Both the position numbers and the translations under genes were made by a program. A model generated the notes under the pieces. That model searched no databases and was not told where the DNA came from. It saw only the letters and a program-made list of their open reading frames with translations. A stretch of 17,959 nt of DNA from Anaerolineales bacterium (GTDB taxonomy: Bacteria > Chloroflexota > Anaerolineae > 4572-78 > J111), in the NCBI GenBank assembly GCA_012032575.1, contig JAAUSP010000092.1, positions 1 through 17,959 on the forward strand, in the 5' to 3' direction. Below, in pieces: positions 7,901 to 15,033 of this stretch (within the stretch, counting starts at the first letter, position 1; each line of letters opens with the position of its first letter).

Positions 7901-9020
7901 AAACCAGCGTTACCAACAGGGCAACCAGCGTGTAAATGGTGGCCCGGCTAAATACGATATCCAAATCCAGCAGGCGATAGCGCAGAGCCGCATACGCGGA
8001 CACAATCGGGAAAACAATGAAGCAAGCCAGCGCTACTGTAAAATTAAACCACCCTGTTTCAAGTTCAAGGCCAAACACCTGAGCCAGCGCCCATATTGCC
8101 AATGGTCCAAAGGAAATGACACTGCCGCCAAAGATAATCATAATCTGCTGGCGCACCATCGTCGAAAAGGTGGTGGTATGGGCATTGAGCAGCAGCGCCA
8201 GAAACAACAGCACGGCCAGCGCGAAAAAGCTAAAGCCCCAGAACCACACCCCCAGAAAGGCGCGCGGGTCTGGTCCCAGGTAAATCACCACAAGGTTGAT
8301 AACGCCCATAACCCCGGCTACGATGTAGGGGACGATAGGCAGCCATGGTTTGCGCCGGGCCAGCCGACTTTCCACGGGAAAGACAAAAGAGAGGTGAAGC
8401 AAGCCCGCCCCAACCAGCGGTAAAGCGACACCCCACACCGGCGTTAAAAAATGCAAGGTAAATTGATCAAACAGCGTGCCCATAAAGAGGGATACAAAAC
8501 TGCAAAAAGCCACAAAAACCTTACTTAATGGGTCAGCGCCGCGCAGGCGATAGAGCACAAAGCCCATGGCCAGGTAAATCAAGCCGATCCCGTAAGGAAG
8601 CCAGAAAAAGAGGAGTAGATTTTGCAGCGGGAAAGAAGGGGTTAGCGTCAGCGGTAAAGGTTCAGCCGCACCCCCGCCCGGCCCGCGTTCAAGCTGGACA
8701 GTTACGCGCTGTTCCAATTGTTTTTGCTGGAGGTGAGTGTATACGTCTCTGCCACCAGAGACATTGATATCATCAATCCGGCTCAAAACATCAACGGGCT
8801 GAAAACCCAGCCGGTGGCTGGCTAAAATTAGTTCATAAGTGTCGGCAAAAACCAGGCGGGGAAAAAAGAGCGCGCCTAAAAAGGGCTGTTCGGCCCAGTT
8901 CACTGCAAAGATAGGGGCCAAAACGTTAACAACGATGGTCGCCACAAGCAGCAGGGGAAAAAGTATCAGTGTGAGTTTTGAGAAAAACTCACCTTTTAAA
9001 GAGCTGTTAGCCGTTTCCAT
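4959..9020 (-). CDS. Large membrane sensor histidine kinase with ComP-like N-terminus and four GAF domains
   Basis: A 1353-residue hybrid-free sensor kinase. Order of parts: membrane helix (about 15-40); a PDZ-like extracytoplasmic segment (about 60-110, DVLSRIDDINVSGGRDVY); about eight further membrane helices to residue 395, ending in LLDLDIVFSRATIYTL, which recalls ComP-type sensors; four GAF domains at about 447-590, 617-757, 783-924 and 963-1097; and the HisKA dimerisation helix with the phosphoacceptor H1122 in ASHELKIPMTSIKGFSKLL. The ATPase domain follows at about 1225-1345, with the N box FVSNAYKY, the G1 box DTGHGIS and the G2 box GTGLGLS. It should autophosphorylate and pass phosphate to a response regulator; none is next to it. 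A -35/-10 promoter lies at 9151-9179. No clear ribosome-binding site precedes the ATG. Confidence 0.93.
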   Translation of the reverse strand: METANSSLKGEFFSKLTLILFPLLLVATIVVNVLAPIFAVNWAEQPFLGALFFPRLVFADTYELILASHRLGFQPVDVLSRIDDINVSGGRDVYTHLQQKQLEQRVTVQLERGPGGGAAEPLPLTLTPSFPLQNLLLFFWLPYGIGLIYLAMGFVLYRLRGADPLSKVFVAFCSFVSLFMGTLFDQFTLHFLTPVWGVALPLVGAGLLHLSFVFPVESRLARRKPWLPIVPYIVAGVMGVINLVVIYLGPDPRAFLGVWFWGFSFFALAVLLFLALLLNAHTTTFSTMVRQQIMIIFGGSVISFGPLAIWALAQVFGLELETGWFNFTVALACFIVFPIVSAYAALRYRLLDLDIVFSRATIYTLVALLVTLVYFLAVSALAVLLQDVELFENPIVFTMFILFLVIALGPVKDRLQQWVSRFLLRETADFRQLQQKYGRALVAAPLETYQILDLLLQQVDQALAPAHALVFLKDSTLDSYVIRNRHGGGDIQAVEVTFSPGDDLVSWLTDTNDILHLSATGVVSPDVKISREELARLNMLNVNLCVPLLGPNHLLGWLALSLKKSGQPYTSSDILFLATLASETTIALESAQLLEQANRRAAELEALQQISANVQAEAQSDLLLAAVVEQAARLLQAAGGLAFLLEPDEETLKVVVSYNLAKDYTGYTLTKGEGLAGQVVLQGQTLVVDNHQAFSGRSPKFQDARFGAVLGVPLRWGGKVRGVLHLIHKPRGPRFNERDIWLMELFAAQSSIALEKSRLLQEAQHRANQLATLSEVSVAISSTLDLDTALQRVMDCAVQILNAEAGSLLLMDPRGKELTFEVVLGPTGANLLGLKTEVGKGIVGTVAKTGQPLIINDATADPRWNVAFDEATNFRTKDILCVPMLSHERVVGVIEVINKQDGSVFTLEESGLLMSFGAQAAIAIENAQDFMRVDTALAERLQELQTLQAIDQELQSSLELKNVLDISLTRAMDALGVEMGLMGVIQNRGEEEPGLYLLAQRGMPTEMGRYKRDPWPFTKGIIGRVVRTGELAWVNDLSQDKDYVPNSHRTRSVLVVPVMREDKVIGVINMESTVPNYFTSDDVAFIKLLVGPAAIAIQNAQLFEQVKEANQAKTEFMNIASHELKIPMTSIKGFSKLLQMGAGGTLSDKQKEFVEVISNNVDRMARLVNDLLDVSRIEAGRIRLELENVQMRDVIMDVITSVQTQMDSKHLTLRLNVAENLPELRADYSRMVQIMTNFVSNAYKYTPEGGSISVVASPCTNGSLQGVTVTIKDTGHGISQEDQAKLFTKFFRSSDQNIRDEPGTGLGLSITKSMIEAHGGELTFESELGKGTSFTFTMPLVSKIPPGVEVIER

Positions 9021-9104
9021 ACGCAGTATTCGTAATGAGGTTACCCGGCAAATTTGAAGCTTGCATTGTGGACCCCGAAAAGTGGCTTGCTTGGGCCACA
9101 GACC

Positions 9105-9134
9105 TAACCTGCCTGTAGTAAGGGAGGCAGGTTA
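9105..9134. other. 10-bp inverted repeat in the leader of the histidine kinase gene
   Basis: TAACCTGCCT (9105-9114) and AGGCAGGTTA (9125-9134) are perfectly complementary across a 10-base loop. It lies between the predicted kinase promoter and its start codon, so it would be in the 5' leader of the kinase mRNA; it could equally be a regulator-binding palindrome. No U run follows, so it is not a normal terminator. Confidence 0.5.
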
Positions 9135-9150
9135 ATAACCGCATAATTTA

Positions 9151-9179
9151 AGTTTAACACGCCGTTTAAGGCAAGTCAA
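9151..9179 (-). promoter_or_regulatory. Sigma-70-type promoter for the histidine kinase gene
   Basis: On the minus strand TTGACT (complement of 9174-9179), a 17-base spacer, then TAACT-like -10 box TAAACT (complement of 9151-9156). Transcription would start near 9144 and give a leader of about 125 bases. It lies 60 bases past the stop of the preceding DUF711 gene, so the kinase need not depend on upstream genes. Confidence 0.65.
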
Positions 9180-9237
9180 GATAATTGCTGGTACTTTTTG
9201 GGGTCATTTTTAGTGGGCCGCAGCCAGAACCGGCTTG

Positions 9238-10476
9238 TTAGCGGCGCGATTTATTTGAAGTTAAATTGAAGAAGGAGCTTTTCTGAAACAGTCGGGCCGC
9301 GCCCAAATTTTTAACTGGCAGGACCCGGCTGCTGGCAAAATATTCAAAATCAAAAGATACTTTTTGACCAACCGCCAGGCCGGGAATAGGCATGAGCCGG
9401 GCAGTGAGGGGCTTGTCCAGAGCCACAGCCAGCGCAGCCAGATCCAGAAAAATAGCGGCTATTTCATCGGCGCTGGTATTGCCAGGGATGGGGACGGTAT
9501 CAAGCCCGGTGCCGCATACCGCCGAATAGAGCAGTAAATCATTAACGCTGAAGCGACCGTCGGCGGCACGCTGGGCCAAAACTTCATCTTCCAGCACCGG
9601 CAGCATCACCCCGGAGAACCCGGTATAGGGAATATTGGCCTGACGAATGGATTGGGTTAAAAAAGCGGTGGCAAAAACAGTGCCGCTGCCCCCAAAGGCA
9701 TCTACCCCCAGGTTCTCAATGGCCGCGCCAATACTTTTGGCCTGATTGGGATAGGGCGCCAGGGAGAAGTCAATCCCTTTAAAGCGCAGTTGGTGATCGT
9801 CAACCAAATCATCAACCACCTCCAGAATTTCAGCCGCCGCATCTTCAATAGCTTTGACCAGCCGTTTGCGGGCATCGCTCAGGGAGCGGGCGCGGTTAAA
9901 GGCGCTTACGGCCAAATCGGCAGCTTCGGTGGCAATGGCAAAGCAGGTTGGCCCGCCCTGGTAGTAGGCTGCCGGAAAGAAGGGGATGCCGGGAGGCACA
10001 TTTGCCAGGGCCGCCAGCCGCAGGTTGCCAAAGCCCTGAGGGGTAGCATGGGCCACTTTTTGTACCGTTTGGGCAAAAGCGTGCGCGGCGGCCAGATTTA
10101 GCCCGCTGTTCTCGGCGGCAAACAGCACCCCCGAAAAAATCTTTTCAGTTTGGATAATCAGCTCGGGCAGAGCATGGATAGACATAAGCAGCGCCAGGGG
10201 CGTGGTGGCTACGACAGGACCGATGGAAACAAAATCTATCTTATATTTGTTGGCCAGGGCTTCCAGATTTTGAGCAAATTCAACCAGCACTCCTGTGTCC
10301 GGGTCGCCAACAATGTCGAGGAAGGGCGGAGTGGCCAGGCGGACTGTTTGAACCTCGACGCCGGCCTCAATGAAGCGCAGCCGGGCGTCGGCTAAAAATC
10401 GCCCCACGCCGGCAATAGTGCCTTCATCAATAGGCCAGGTAACGTTGGTGAATGCGGTGACGGAACGAATTTTCAT
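9238..10476 (-). CDS. DUF711 / UPF0210 family protein
   Basis: A 412-residue cytoplasmic protein recognised from the family's N-terminus MKIRSVTAFTNVTWPIDE and from conserved segments such as FVSIGP, AYYQGGPTCFAIATE, KGIDFSLAPYPNQAKSIGAAIENLG, GSGTVFATAFLT and AVCGTGLDTVPIPGN. The family is widespread in bacteria and archaea and has no firmly established reaction that I know of. The start at 10476 was chosen because homologues begin at MKIRS; an upstream ATG at 10530 would add 18 residues that overlap a hairpin and look unlike the family. No strong ribosome-binding site is visible for either. It lies downstream of UDP-glucose dehydrogenase on the same strand, but two hairpins separate them, so co-transcription is doubtful. 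Confidence 0.88.
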   Translation of the reverse strand: MKIRSVTAFTNVTWPIDEGTIAGVGRFLADARLRFIEAGVEVQTVRLATPPFLDIVGDPDTGVLVEFAQNLEALANKYKIDFVSIGPVVATTPLALLMSIHALPELIIQTEKIFSGVLFAAENSGLNLAAAHAFAQTVQKVAHATPQGFGNLRLAALANVPPGIPFFPAAYYQGGPTCFAIATEAADLAVSAFNRARSLSDARKRLVKAIEDAAAEILEVVDDLVDDHQLRFKGIDFSLAPYPNQAKSIGAAIENLGVDAFGGSGTVFATAFLTQSIRQANIPYTGFSGVMLPVLEDEVLAQRAADGRFSVNDLLLYSAVCGTGLDTVPIPGNTSADEIAAIFLDLAALAVALDKPLTARLMPIPGLAVGQKVSFDFEYFASSRVLPVKNLGAARLFQKSSFFNLTSNKSRR

Positions 10477-10512
10477 GGGTAATTCCAGGGGATAATTTAA
10501 CTTGTATCTTAC

Positions 10513-10547
10513 GATAAAAGGCATGGACAAGCACCATGCCTTTTATC
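10513..10547 (-). terminator. 14-bp inverted repeat between UDP-glucose dehydrogenase and DUF711 genes
   Basis: GATAAAAGGCATGG (10513-10526) and CCATGCCTTTTATC (10534-10547) pair perfectly across a 7-base loop. It is the second hairpin after the dehydrogenase stop on the minus strand and probably acts as a transcription terminator or as the leader hairpin of the DUF711 mRNA. The 3' arm on either strand carries TTTT, but no long U run follows. Confidence 0.6.
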
Positions 10548-10580
10548 CTATCAGATGTAACCTTGGTTCCAAAACAAGTT

Positions 10581-10615
10581 AATCTTGTGCCCAAACTCAG
10601 TTTGGGCACAAGATT
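10581..10615 (-). terminator. 16-bp palindromic repeat, probable terminator of UDP-glucose dehydrogenase
   Basis: AATCTTGTGCCCAAAC (10581-10596) and GTTTGGGCACAAGATT (10600-10615) pair perfectly around a 3-base loop, one base from the dehydrogenase stop codon. The neighbouring TTGGTTCCAAAACAAG (10563-10578) is a degenerate relative of the same motif. The 'GTGCCCAAACT-GTTTGGGCAC' type resembles dispersed repeats that I have seen mistranslated as VPKLSLGT in related genomes, so a mobile palindrome may have been adopted as a terminator. Confidence 0.65.
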
Positions 10616-10616
10616 T

Positions 10617-11927
10617 TTAAGGGGTCTGATAGCCGCGGCCTACCCCTCGGTAGATGAAGCCGCATTTGGTCATCATGTCTGGCTCATACAGGTTGCGCCC
10701 GTCAATAAAAACCGGCTGGCGCATCACCTCTCTAATTCGGGCCAGGTCAAGATGTTTGAATTCATTCCACTCGGTGAGCAAAATAAGCGCATCACAGCCC
10801 TCGGCCAAGCTGTAGACATCCTCGGCCAGTTGCAAACTGGGCATCATTTTGGCCGCTACGTTCATAGCTTCGGGATCATAGCCTTTGACAATAGCATTTT
10901 CGCGCAGCAGCGCCCGGCCAATCTCTGCCGCGGGAGCTTCGCGCATGTCGTCGGTGTTGGGTTTGAAGGCCAGCCCCAGCAGGCCAATCACTTTGCCGTT
11001 GAGGCGCTGCCCCAGCAGTTCGCGCAGTTTTTGGATGACGTGGATGCGCTGATGCTGATTAATATCCATCACCGCTTTGAGCAACTGCGGATGGGTGCCG
11101 TGCGTAGTGGCCATATGGGCCAGGGCTTTAACATCTTTGGGAAAGCAGGAGCCGCCATAGCCCACCCCGGCATCCAAAAAATAATGACCGATGCGCTTGT
11201 CGTAGCCCATGCCGGTGGCAACCTCTTTCACGTCAGCGCCCAGCCGTTCGCAGATATTGGCAATTTCATTAATAAAGGAGATACGGGTAGCCAGGAAGGC
11301 GTTGGAAGCATATTTGATCATTTCGGCGGTGCGCAGGTCGGTGATGATGATGCGGGAGCGCAAGCTGAGGTAAAGCTCGGCCACCTTGTTGGCAGCTTCT
11401 TTGTTCAGCGAGCCGAGGACAATCCGATCCGGGGAGGTCGAGTCGATAATAGCCGAGCCTTCTCGCAGAAATTCCGGGTTAGAAACAACGGCAAAATCAA
11501 TGGGTTCCGGCTGGTTTGTCCGAATAATATCGGCCACCCAGTCGCCGGTGCCAACGGGGACCGTGCTTTTGTTAACAATAATCATCGGACGGCGCATAGT
11601 TTGGGCTATGGTTTTGGCTGCCTGCCCGACATACTTTAAATCAGCCTCGCCGTCTACCCCTTCGGGGGTGCCAACGGCGATAAAGACAAATTCGGCGTCG
11701 GCCAGGGCTTCGCCGTAATTGGTGGTAAAAGCCAGACGGCCGGCCTGGACATTGCGCTGAATCATCTCCTGCAAGCCGGGTTCAAAAATGGGAACCTCGC
11801 CGTTTTGAAGCATGCTGATCTTGCTTTCATCAATATCAAGGCAACAAACCTTGTTGCCTAAATCAGCAAAGCCGGTGCCGGTCACCAGGCCGACATAGCC
11901 CGCGCCTATAACTGTAATGTTGCGCAT
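10617..11927 (-). CDS. ugd: UDP-glucose 6-dehydrogenase
   Basis: A 436-residue enzyme of the UDP-glucose/GDP-mannose dehydrogenase family, which oxidises UDP-glucose twice with NAD+ to UDP-glucuronate, a precursor for acidic surface polysaccharides. The NAD-binding motif [10 protein letters not shown] sits at residues 8-17, and the catalytic cysteine is C261 in [12 protein letters not shown]. Further family markers are [18 protein letters not shown], the central helix segment [20 protein letters not shown] and the C-terminal [15 protein letters not shown]. Length is normal and the gene is intact. AAGGGA lies about 8 bases before the ATG. Upstream, TATAAT on the minus strand (complement of 12022-12027) may be its -10 box. 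GDP-mannose dehydrogenase is a less likely alternative. Confidence 0.94.
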   Translation of the reverse strand: MRNITVIGAGYVGLVTGTGFADLGNKVCCLDIDESKISMLQNGEVPIFEPGLQEMIQRNVQAGRLAFTTNYGEALADAEFVFIAVGTPEGVDGEADLKYVGQAAKTIAQTMRRPMIIVNKSTVPVGTGDWVADIIRTNQPEPIDFAVVSNPEFLREGSAIIDSTSPDRIVLGSLNKEAANKVAELYLSLRSRIIITDLRTAEMIKYASNAFLATRISFINEIANICERLGADVKEVATGMGYDKRIGHYFLDAGVGYGGSCFPKDVKALAHMATTHGTHPQLLKAVMDINQHQRIHVIQKLRELLGQRLNGKVIGLLGLAFKPNTDDMREAPAAEIGRALLRENAIVKGYDPEAMNVAAKMMPSLQLAEDVYSLAEGCDALILLTEWNEFKHLDLARIREVMRQPVFIDGRNLYEPDMMTKCGFIYRGVGRGYQTP

Positions 11928-12021
11928 AAATTATTCCCTTTCTGTAGTGGAGACCTGACAGCCCTTGGGGCTAAAGCGTCGCCCGCAAAAGCGTATTGAG
12001 ATTGAGCGACTTTTTAAGCCT

Positions 12022-12081
12022 ATTATACAATCTATTACAGAAAAATAGGAACTGAATGTGAAGATAGTTAGAAGATAGTTA
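12022..12081 (-). promoter_or_regulatory. Possible promoter and 11-bp tandem repeat upstream of ugd
   Basis: The 172-base gap between ugd and the FAD oxidoreductase gene contains a perfect TATAAT on the minus strand (complement of 12022-12027), about 95 bases before the ugd ATG. The -35 is poor (TTCCTA with an 18-base spacer). Further upstream, GAAGATAGTTA occurs twice in tandem at 12060-12081 on the + strand, possibly a regulator site. No clear terminator was found for the FAD gene, so readthrough into ugd is also possible. Confidence 0.4.
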
Positions 12082-12099
12082 GAAAAATTAACGGACGAG

Positions 12100-13407
12100 T
12101 TAGCGGTTCTCCAGGATTAACCGGGCCACACGCCGTCCGATTTCAACCGCGTAGTTGGTGCCCCGATCCCAGGGATAAACCTGGCTCATGCTGGCCCAAT
12201 ACATCCCCGGCACAGGCGTTTCCAGGGTCGGAATGTTGGCGCTGTGGTTAATGGGCGGGACGGGCTGAGCATATTTGGCCCGGAAAAGCCAGCTTTCTCT
12301 GACCCAACCAGGATCGAAGGCCGCATTGAAGCGTTTTAGACTGGGTAAAAAACGGGCTAACAGTTCTTCTTTGGAAAGGGCAAAATATTCATGATCCGGC
12401 GGCAAATAATCGCCGCAGTAAATAATATGATCGCCACCATAGTGGCGGCGGTCAACAAAGTTGGTGTGCTCCACCAGCGCCAGAAATGGAAAGCCTTCGC
12501 CTTTGGGCAGGTTGATCCAGTAATGCTGGTCGGTCAGTTGCTGCGTGAGGGCCAGGGTCAGCACTACTGCACCCATAGATTTTAGCTGCTTGAGCGAATC
12601 CAGGTAATCGGTGGGCAGGGTTGGGACAAGCTGGGTTAACAGTTGGGGGGAAACGGTCAGCAGCACCCGGTCGAAGGTCTCGCTGTGTGCTTCCACCTGC
12701 CCGGCAGTGGGGGCAAATTGAATCCGGAAACAACCATCATCCTGGCGGGTGATAGCGGTGGTGGCAGTGTTCAGCCGGAGTTGAGCATCGCGCTCCTGTA
12801 CCTTTTGAGTTAATGCATCTACAAAAGCCTGAAAGCCGCCTTCAAAATAACCCAGGCGGTAGCTGCGTTTATGAATTCTTGCCCACAGCCAGGCCATATT
12901 GACTTCTTTATAATAGTCGCCAAATTTGCCGATGAGCAGCGGTTCCCACAGAATTTTGTAAGCTGTTTCACCCATGGTGCGAATCAGCCAGTTGTGGGCT
13001 GTTTCCTTTTCCAGGGATTGCCAGTTTTTGGTCAGGCGCAGATACAACCCCACCAGACCAAAGCGCAGTTTGGGGAATAAGGGCAGTTTGGGGAAAAACA
13101 GCATCCGGCTTGGGCTGTCGAAAGGGTAAATTTTGCCGTCAAAGTATAACGAGGTAATAGGGCGAGGAAAGAAAACTTTGTCGCCCGCACCGATTTCTTT
13201 TATCAAATCCAGTACATCGTTGTCTGACTCAAACCAATGGTGGTAAAAATATTCCAGATGCCAATTCCAGCGAGCCGATTTAAAGCCACCGGCTAGCCCG
13301 CCTGTGGCAGCGGCAGACTCAAAAAGCGTGACGGTATGGCCGGCTCCGGCCAGATCATAAGCCGCTGAAAGACCGGCCACTCCGGCCCCGATAATGGCAA
13401 CTTTCAT
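12100..13407 (-). CDS. NAD(P)/FAD-dependent oxidoreductase, flavin amine oxidase/protoporphyrinogen oxidase-like
   Basis: A 435-residue soluble flavoprotein. The dinucleotide-binding motif AIIGAGVAGLSAAYDLAGAGHTV is at residues 4-26, ending in the acidic E of LFESA that holds the FAD ribose, and is followed by TGGLAGGF, the second glycine-rich motif of this superfamily. The C-terminus ends with MYWASMSQVYPWDRGTNYAVEIGRRVA, the usual FAD-binding closing segment. Such proteins are often encoded among glycan or polyprenyl-lipid genes in related bacteria, and they are frequently misnamed protoporphyrinogen oxidase. The substrate is unknown. It begins 18 bases after the stop of the flippase-like gene, with AGAGGA 4 bases before the ATG, so the two are almost certainly one operon. 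Confidence 0.88.
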   Translation of the reverse strand: MKVAIIGAGVAGLSAAYDLAGAGHTVTLFESAAATGGLAGGFKSARWNWHLEYFYHHWFESDNDVLDLIKEIGAGDKVFFPRPITSLYFDGKIYPFDSPSRMLFFPKLPLFPKLRFGLVGLYLRLTKNWQSLEKETAHNWLIRTMGETAYKILWEPLLIGKFGDYYKEVNMAWLWARIHKRSYRLGYFEGGFQAFVDALTQKVQERDAQLRLNTATTAITRQDDGCFRIQFAPTAGQVEAHSETFDRVLLTVSPQLLTQLVPTLPTDYLDSLKQLKSMGAVVLTLALTQQLTDQHYWINLPKGEGFPFLALVEHTNFVDRRHYGGDHIIYCGDYLPPDHEYFALSKEELLARFLPSLKRFNAAFDPGWVRESWLFRAKYAQPVPPINHSANIPTLETPVPGMYWASMSQVYPWDRGTNYAVEIGRRVARLILENR

Positions 13408-13425
13408 GGAGTCCTCTGGATTGTA

Positions 13426-14520
13426 TCACTTTGGTCGGGAAGGCGACTCGCCTTCGGTGGATAGATTGGGTGAAAAGGAAATTTTGGCAGAATTTGTTTT
13501 TTGTCCAGGCTGAACGATATCCTGTTCCTGGTTAGCCTCAGCCACAGCCTTGTCAAAATCGCCCCAATGGAGACTTTCACGAGCCATATACCAAAAGCCC
13601 AGCACCGTAATGGGCAGCCACAAAGCGGCATGCAGCACCAGGGTGTACGCAGCGGCAACCGTAGGATTAACCCCAAACACTTTCAACACCTCGATGCCAG
13701 GGCCATCAAACGTGCCGATATAGCCGGGTGCCGAGGGCAGGGTAGTAGCCAGGTTGACTACCCCATTCATCAGCATTAAGGCAAAAAAGCTGACCGAGAA
13801 ATTGAAGGCGTGCATGACAAACCAATATTTTATGGTTTCCAGCAGCCAGATAATCACCGAGGTAAAAAAGATCATCAACACATCCTGCAAACGGGCGAGG
13901 CTGCTCAAGCCTTCCATAAAGCGGTCGGCCAGGGCCAGCATTTTGGCTTGCAGCGGGCGGGGGGCAAAATTGCCAATGGCCCAGCGATAAAGGTTGCGGC
14001 TGGCTTGAGGCAGGGCAGCCATGCCAAAAAAGAAAATGAGCGCGCCTAAAAAGGCCAGGCTGGCCAGGATTACAATCTGGCGCAGCCAGTCGGGCAGGCC
14101 TGGGGCGCTCGGCAAGGCGATGAACACAAACAGCAGCATCACCAGGCCGTCAAAAATGCGCTCGACCAGGATGGTGGCAATACTGGCCCCCATGCTCACC
14201 CCTTCCTTTTTCTTCAAAACATAGGCCCGGATCACCTCGCCGGCCCGGAAGGGATAAACATTGTTACCCATATAACCGATGACCACCACCGGCCACATGG
14301 TTTTTAGAGGAATCGGTTTGATGGGCCGCAGTAAATAATGCCAGCGCCAGGTACGCGCCCACACCCCCACAAAATAGGCCAGCACGCCGGGTAATAACCA
14401 CCAGTAATTGGCTGCCTGCACATCCTGCCAGACCTGGCCTAAATCCAGGCCCCGTAAAGCCAGGATAACAAAAAAGGCGCTCACCCCGGCGCCCAACCAG
14501 AATTTCCAACTCTTCAACAT
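13426..14520 (-). CDS. Lysylphosphatidylglycerol synthase transmembrane / flippase-like domain protein
   Basis: A 364-residue integral membrane protein of the LPG_synthase_TM (UPF0104, flippase-like) family. About eight hydrophobic helices run from residue 7 to 320. The family hallmark is the segment RTWRWHYLLRPI...PVVVIGYMGNNVYPFRAGEVIRAYVLKKK, followed by ILVERIFDG and the late motif LPSAPGYIGTFDG. The C-terminal tail of about 45 residues is polar and cytoplasmic-looking. The family includes the membrane half of MprF, but this protein has no catalytic lysyl-transferase domain, so lipid or glycolipid translocation is the more likely role; this is inference. A promoter is predicted directly in front of the ATG (14527-14554), and the FAD oxidoreductase follows in the same operon. 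Confidence 0.9.
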   Translation of the reverse strand: MLKSWKFWLGAGVSAFFVILALRGLDLGQVWQDVQAANYWWLLPGVLAYFVGVWARTWRWHYLLRPIKPIPLKTMWPVVVIGYMGNNVYPFRAGEVIRAYVLKKKEGVSMGASIATILVERIFDGLVMLLFVFIALPSAPGLPDWLRQIVILASLAFLGALIFFFGMAALPQASRNLYRWAIGNFAPRPLQAKMLALADRFMEGLSSLARLQDVLMIFFTSVIIWLLETIKYWFVMHAFNFSVSFFALMLMNGVVNLATTLPSAPGYIGTFDGPGIEVLKVFGVNPTVAAAYTLVLHAALWLPITVLGFWYMARESLHWGDFDKAVAEANQEQDIVQPGQKTNSAKISFSPNLSTEGESPSRPK

Positions 14521-14526
14521 ACGTTT

Positions 14527-14554
14527 ATTGTACCATAGCCCGGGATTCCGACAA
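14527..14554 (-). promoter_or_regulatory. Promoter of the flippase-like/FAD operon, possibly leaderless
   Basis: On the minus strand TTGTCG (complement of 14549-14554), a 16-base spacer, and TACAAT (complement of 14527-14532) preceded by TGG, giving an extended -10 element. Only six bases, AAACGT, separate the -10 box from the ATG at 14520, and there is no ribosome-binding site, so the mRNA may begin at or next to the start codon. Confidence 0.6.
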
Positions 14555-14585
14555 AATGGTTAATAGTCAGGTTTATTGGCTGGAT

Positions 14586-14619
14586 TGAAAAAGAGCCGCT
14601 GCCTTTAGCAGCGGCTCTT
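14586..14619 (-). terminator. Rho-independent terminator of the SWIM protein gene
   Basis: AAGAGCCGCTGC (14591-14602) and GCAGCGGCTCTT (14608-14619) form a perfect 12-bp stem with a 5-base loop. Read on the minus strand, the stem ends in CTTTTTC, giving the U run. It lies about 30 bases after the SWIM gene stop. Confidence 0.9.
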
Positions 14620-14647
14620 CGGGAGTAATGATTTGGTTATTTGATTT

Positions 14648-14902
14648 TTAGGCGGGCATCGGAACGGCCTCGGCGGGTTTAACCGAGCCGATAAGCAAAC
14701 GCTCCAGGGTCATGACGTGTGAGCATACTCCACGAGTTTCAAAAAAGTGGCAATCACAATGCCAGTTCCCATTGTAGTAGCTGATTTTGTGCTGCTTGTG
14801 GTCGCCATTAAAGGTTACCCGGAATTCTTCAAAAGTAACGCGCTCCGGTTCCTGGGCATAAATTATGGCTTTTTCAATTTTTCCAATCATCGCTGAGTCC
14901 AT
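14648..14902 (-). CDS. Small SWIM zinc-finger protein
   Basis: An 84-residue protein with a SWIM-type zinc site C49-x-C51-x8-C60-x-H62 (HCDCHFFETRGVCSH), preceded by a beta-type segment (FRVTFNGDHKQHKISYYNGNWHC). SWIM fingers bind zinc and act in DNA or protein contacts, usually as part of larger proteins such as helicases or transposases. Here the finger makes up most of the chain. The start at 14902 is favoured by AGGAGG (complement of 14909-14914) five to six bases upstream; the frame remains open further upstream only through the leader. It has its own promoter (15074-15102), an attenuator-like terminator in its leader, and a downstream terminator, so it is an independently controlled single gene. 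Function is unknown. Confidence 0.82.
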   Translation of the reverse strand: MDSAMIGKIEKAIIYAQEPERVTFEEFRVTFNGDHKQHKISYYNGNWHCDCHFFETRGVCSHVMTLERLLIGSVKPAEAVPMPA

Positions 14903-14936
14903 AAAAAACCTCCTATGTACTACTGGTATTAGTTTA

Positions 14937-14975
14937 AAACAAAAAACACCCGCGCCTGCCGGCGTTAAGGTGTTT
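14937..14975 (-). terminator. Terminator-like hairpin in the leader of the SWIM protein gene (attenuator candidate)
   Basis: Read on the minus strand, AAACACC and GGTGTTT (14969-14975 and 14944-14950) enclose an inner CGCC/GGCG stem. TTTTTTGTTTT runs directly off the 3' arm. This is a normal intrinsic-terminator shape, but it lies between the promoter and the ribosome-binding site of the SWIM gene, where it would stop transcription before the gene unless it is disrupted. Confidence 0.65.
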
Positions 14976-15027
14976 ATTGTTCTGGAATGTTTAGTTGGGA
15001 GAAGCAAATTACACTCATAATTGGCAT
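14974..15027 (-). CDS. Possible 17-residue leader peptide
   Basis: A small open frame, MPIMSVICFSQLNIPEQ, lies between the predicted promoter and the attenuator-like hairpin. AGGAG (complement of 15030-15034) is 2 bases before the first ATG, which is too close, but 11 bases before the second in-frame ATG at 15018, giving a 14-residue product. Its TAA stop (14974-14976) overlaps the first base of the hairpin, as expected if ribosome progress controls hairpin formation. There is no run of a single amino acid that would name the signal. Speculative. Confidence 0.3.
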   Translation of the reverse strand: MPIMSVICFSQLNIPEQ

Positions 15028-15033
15028 ATCTCC

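Noticed and set aside
7863..8423. A 186-codon + strand frame rich in Gln, Lys and His
   Set aside because: Antisense to the membrane region of the histidine kinase; the composition is the mirror of hydrophobic codons.
10536..11639. A 367-codon + strand frame opposite ugd
   Set aside because: Starts in the palindromic repeats and runs antisense to a clearly real enzyme.
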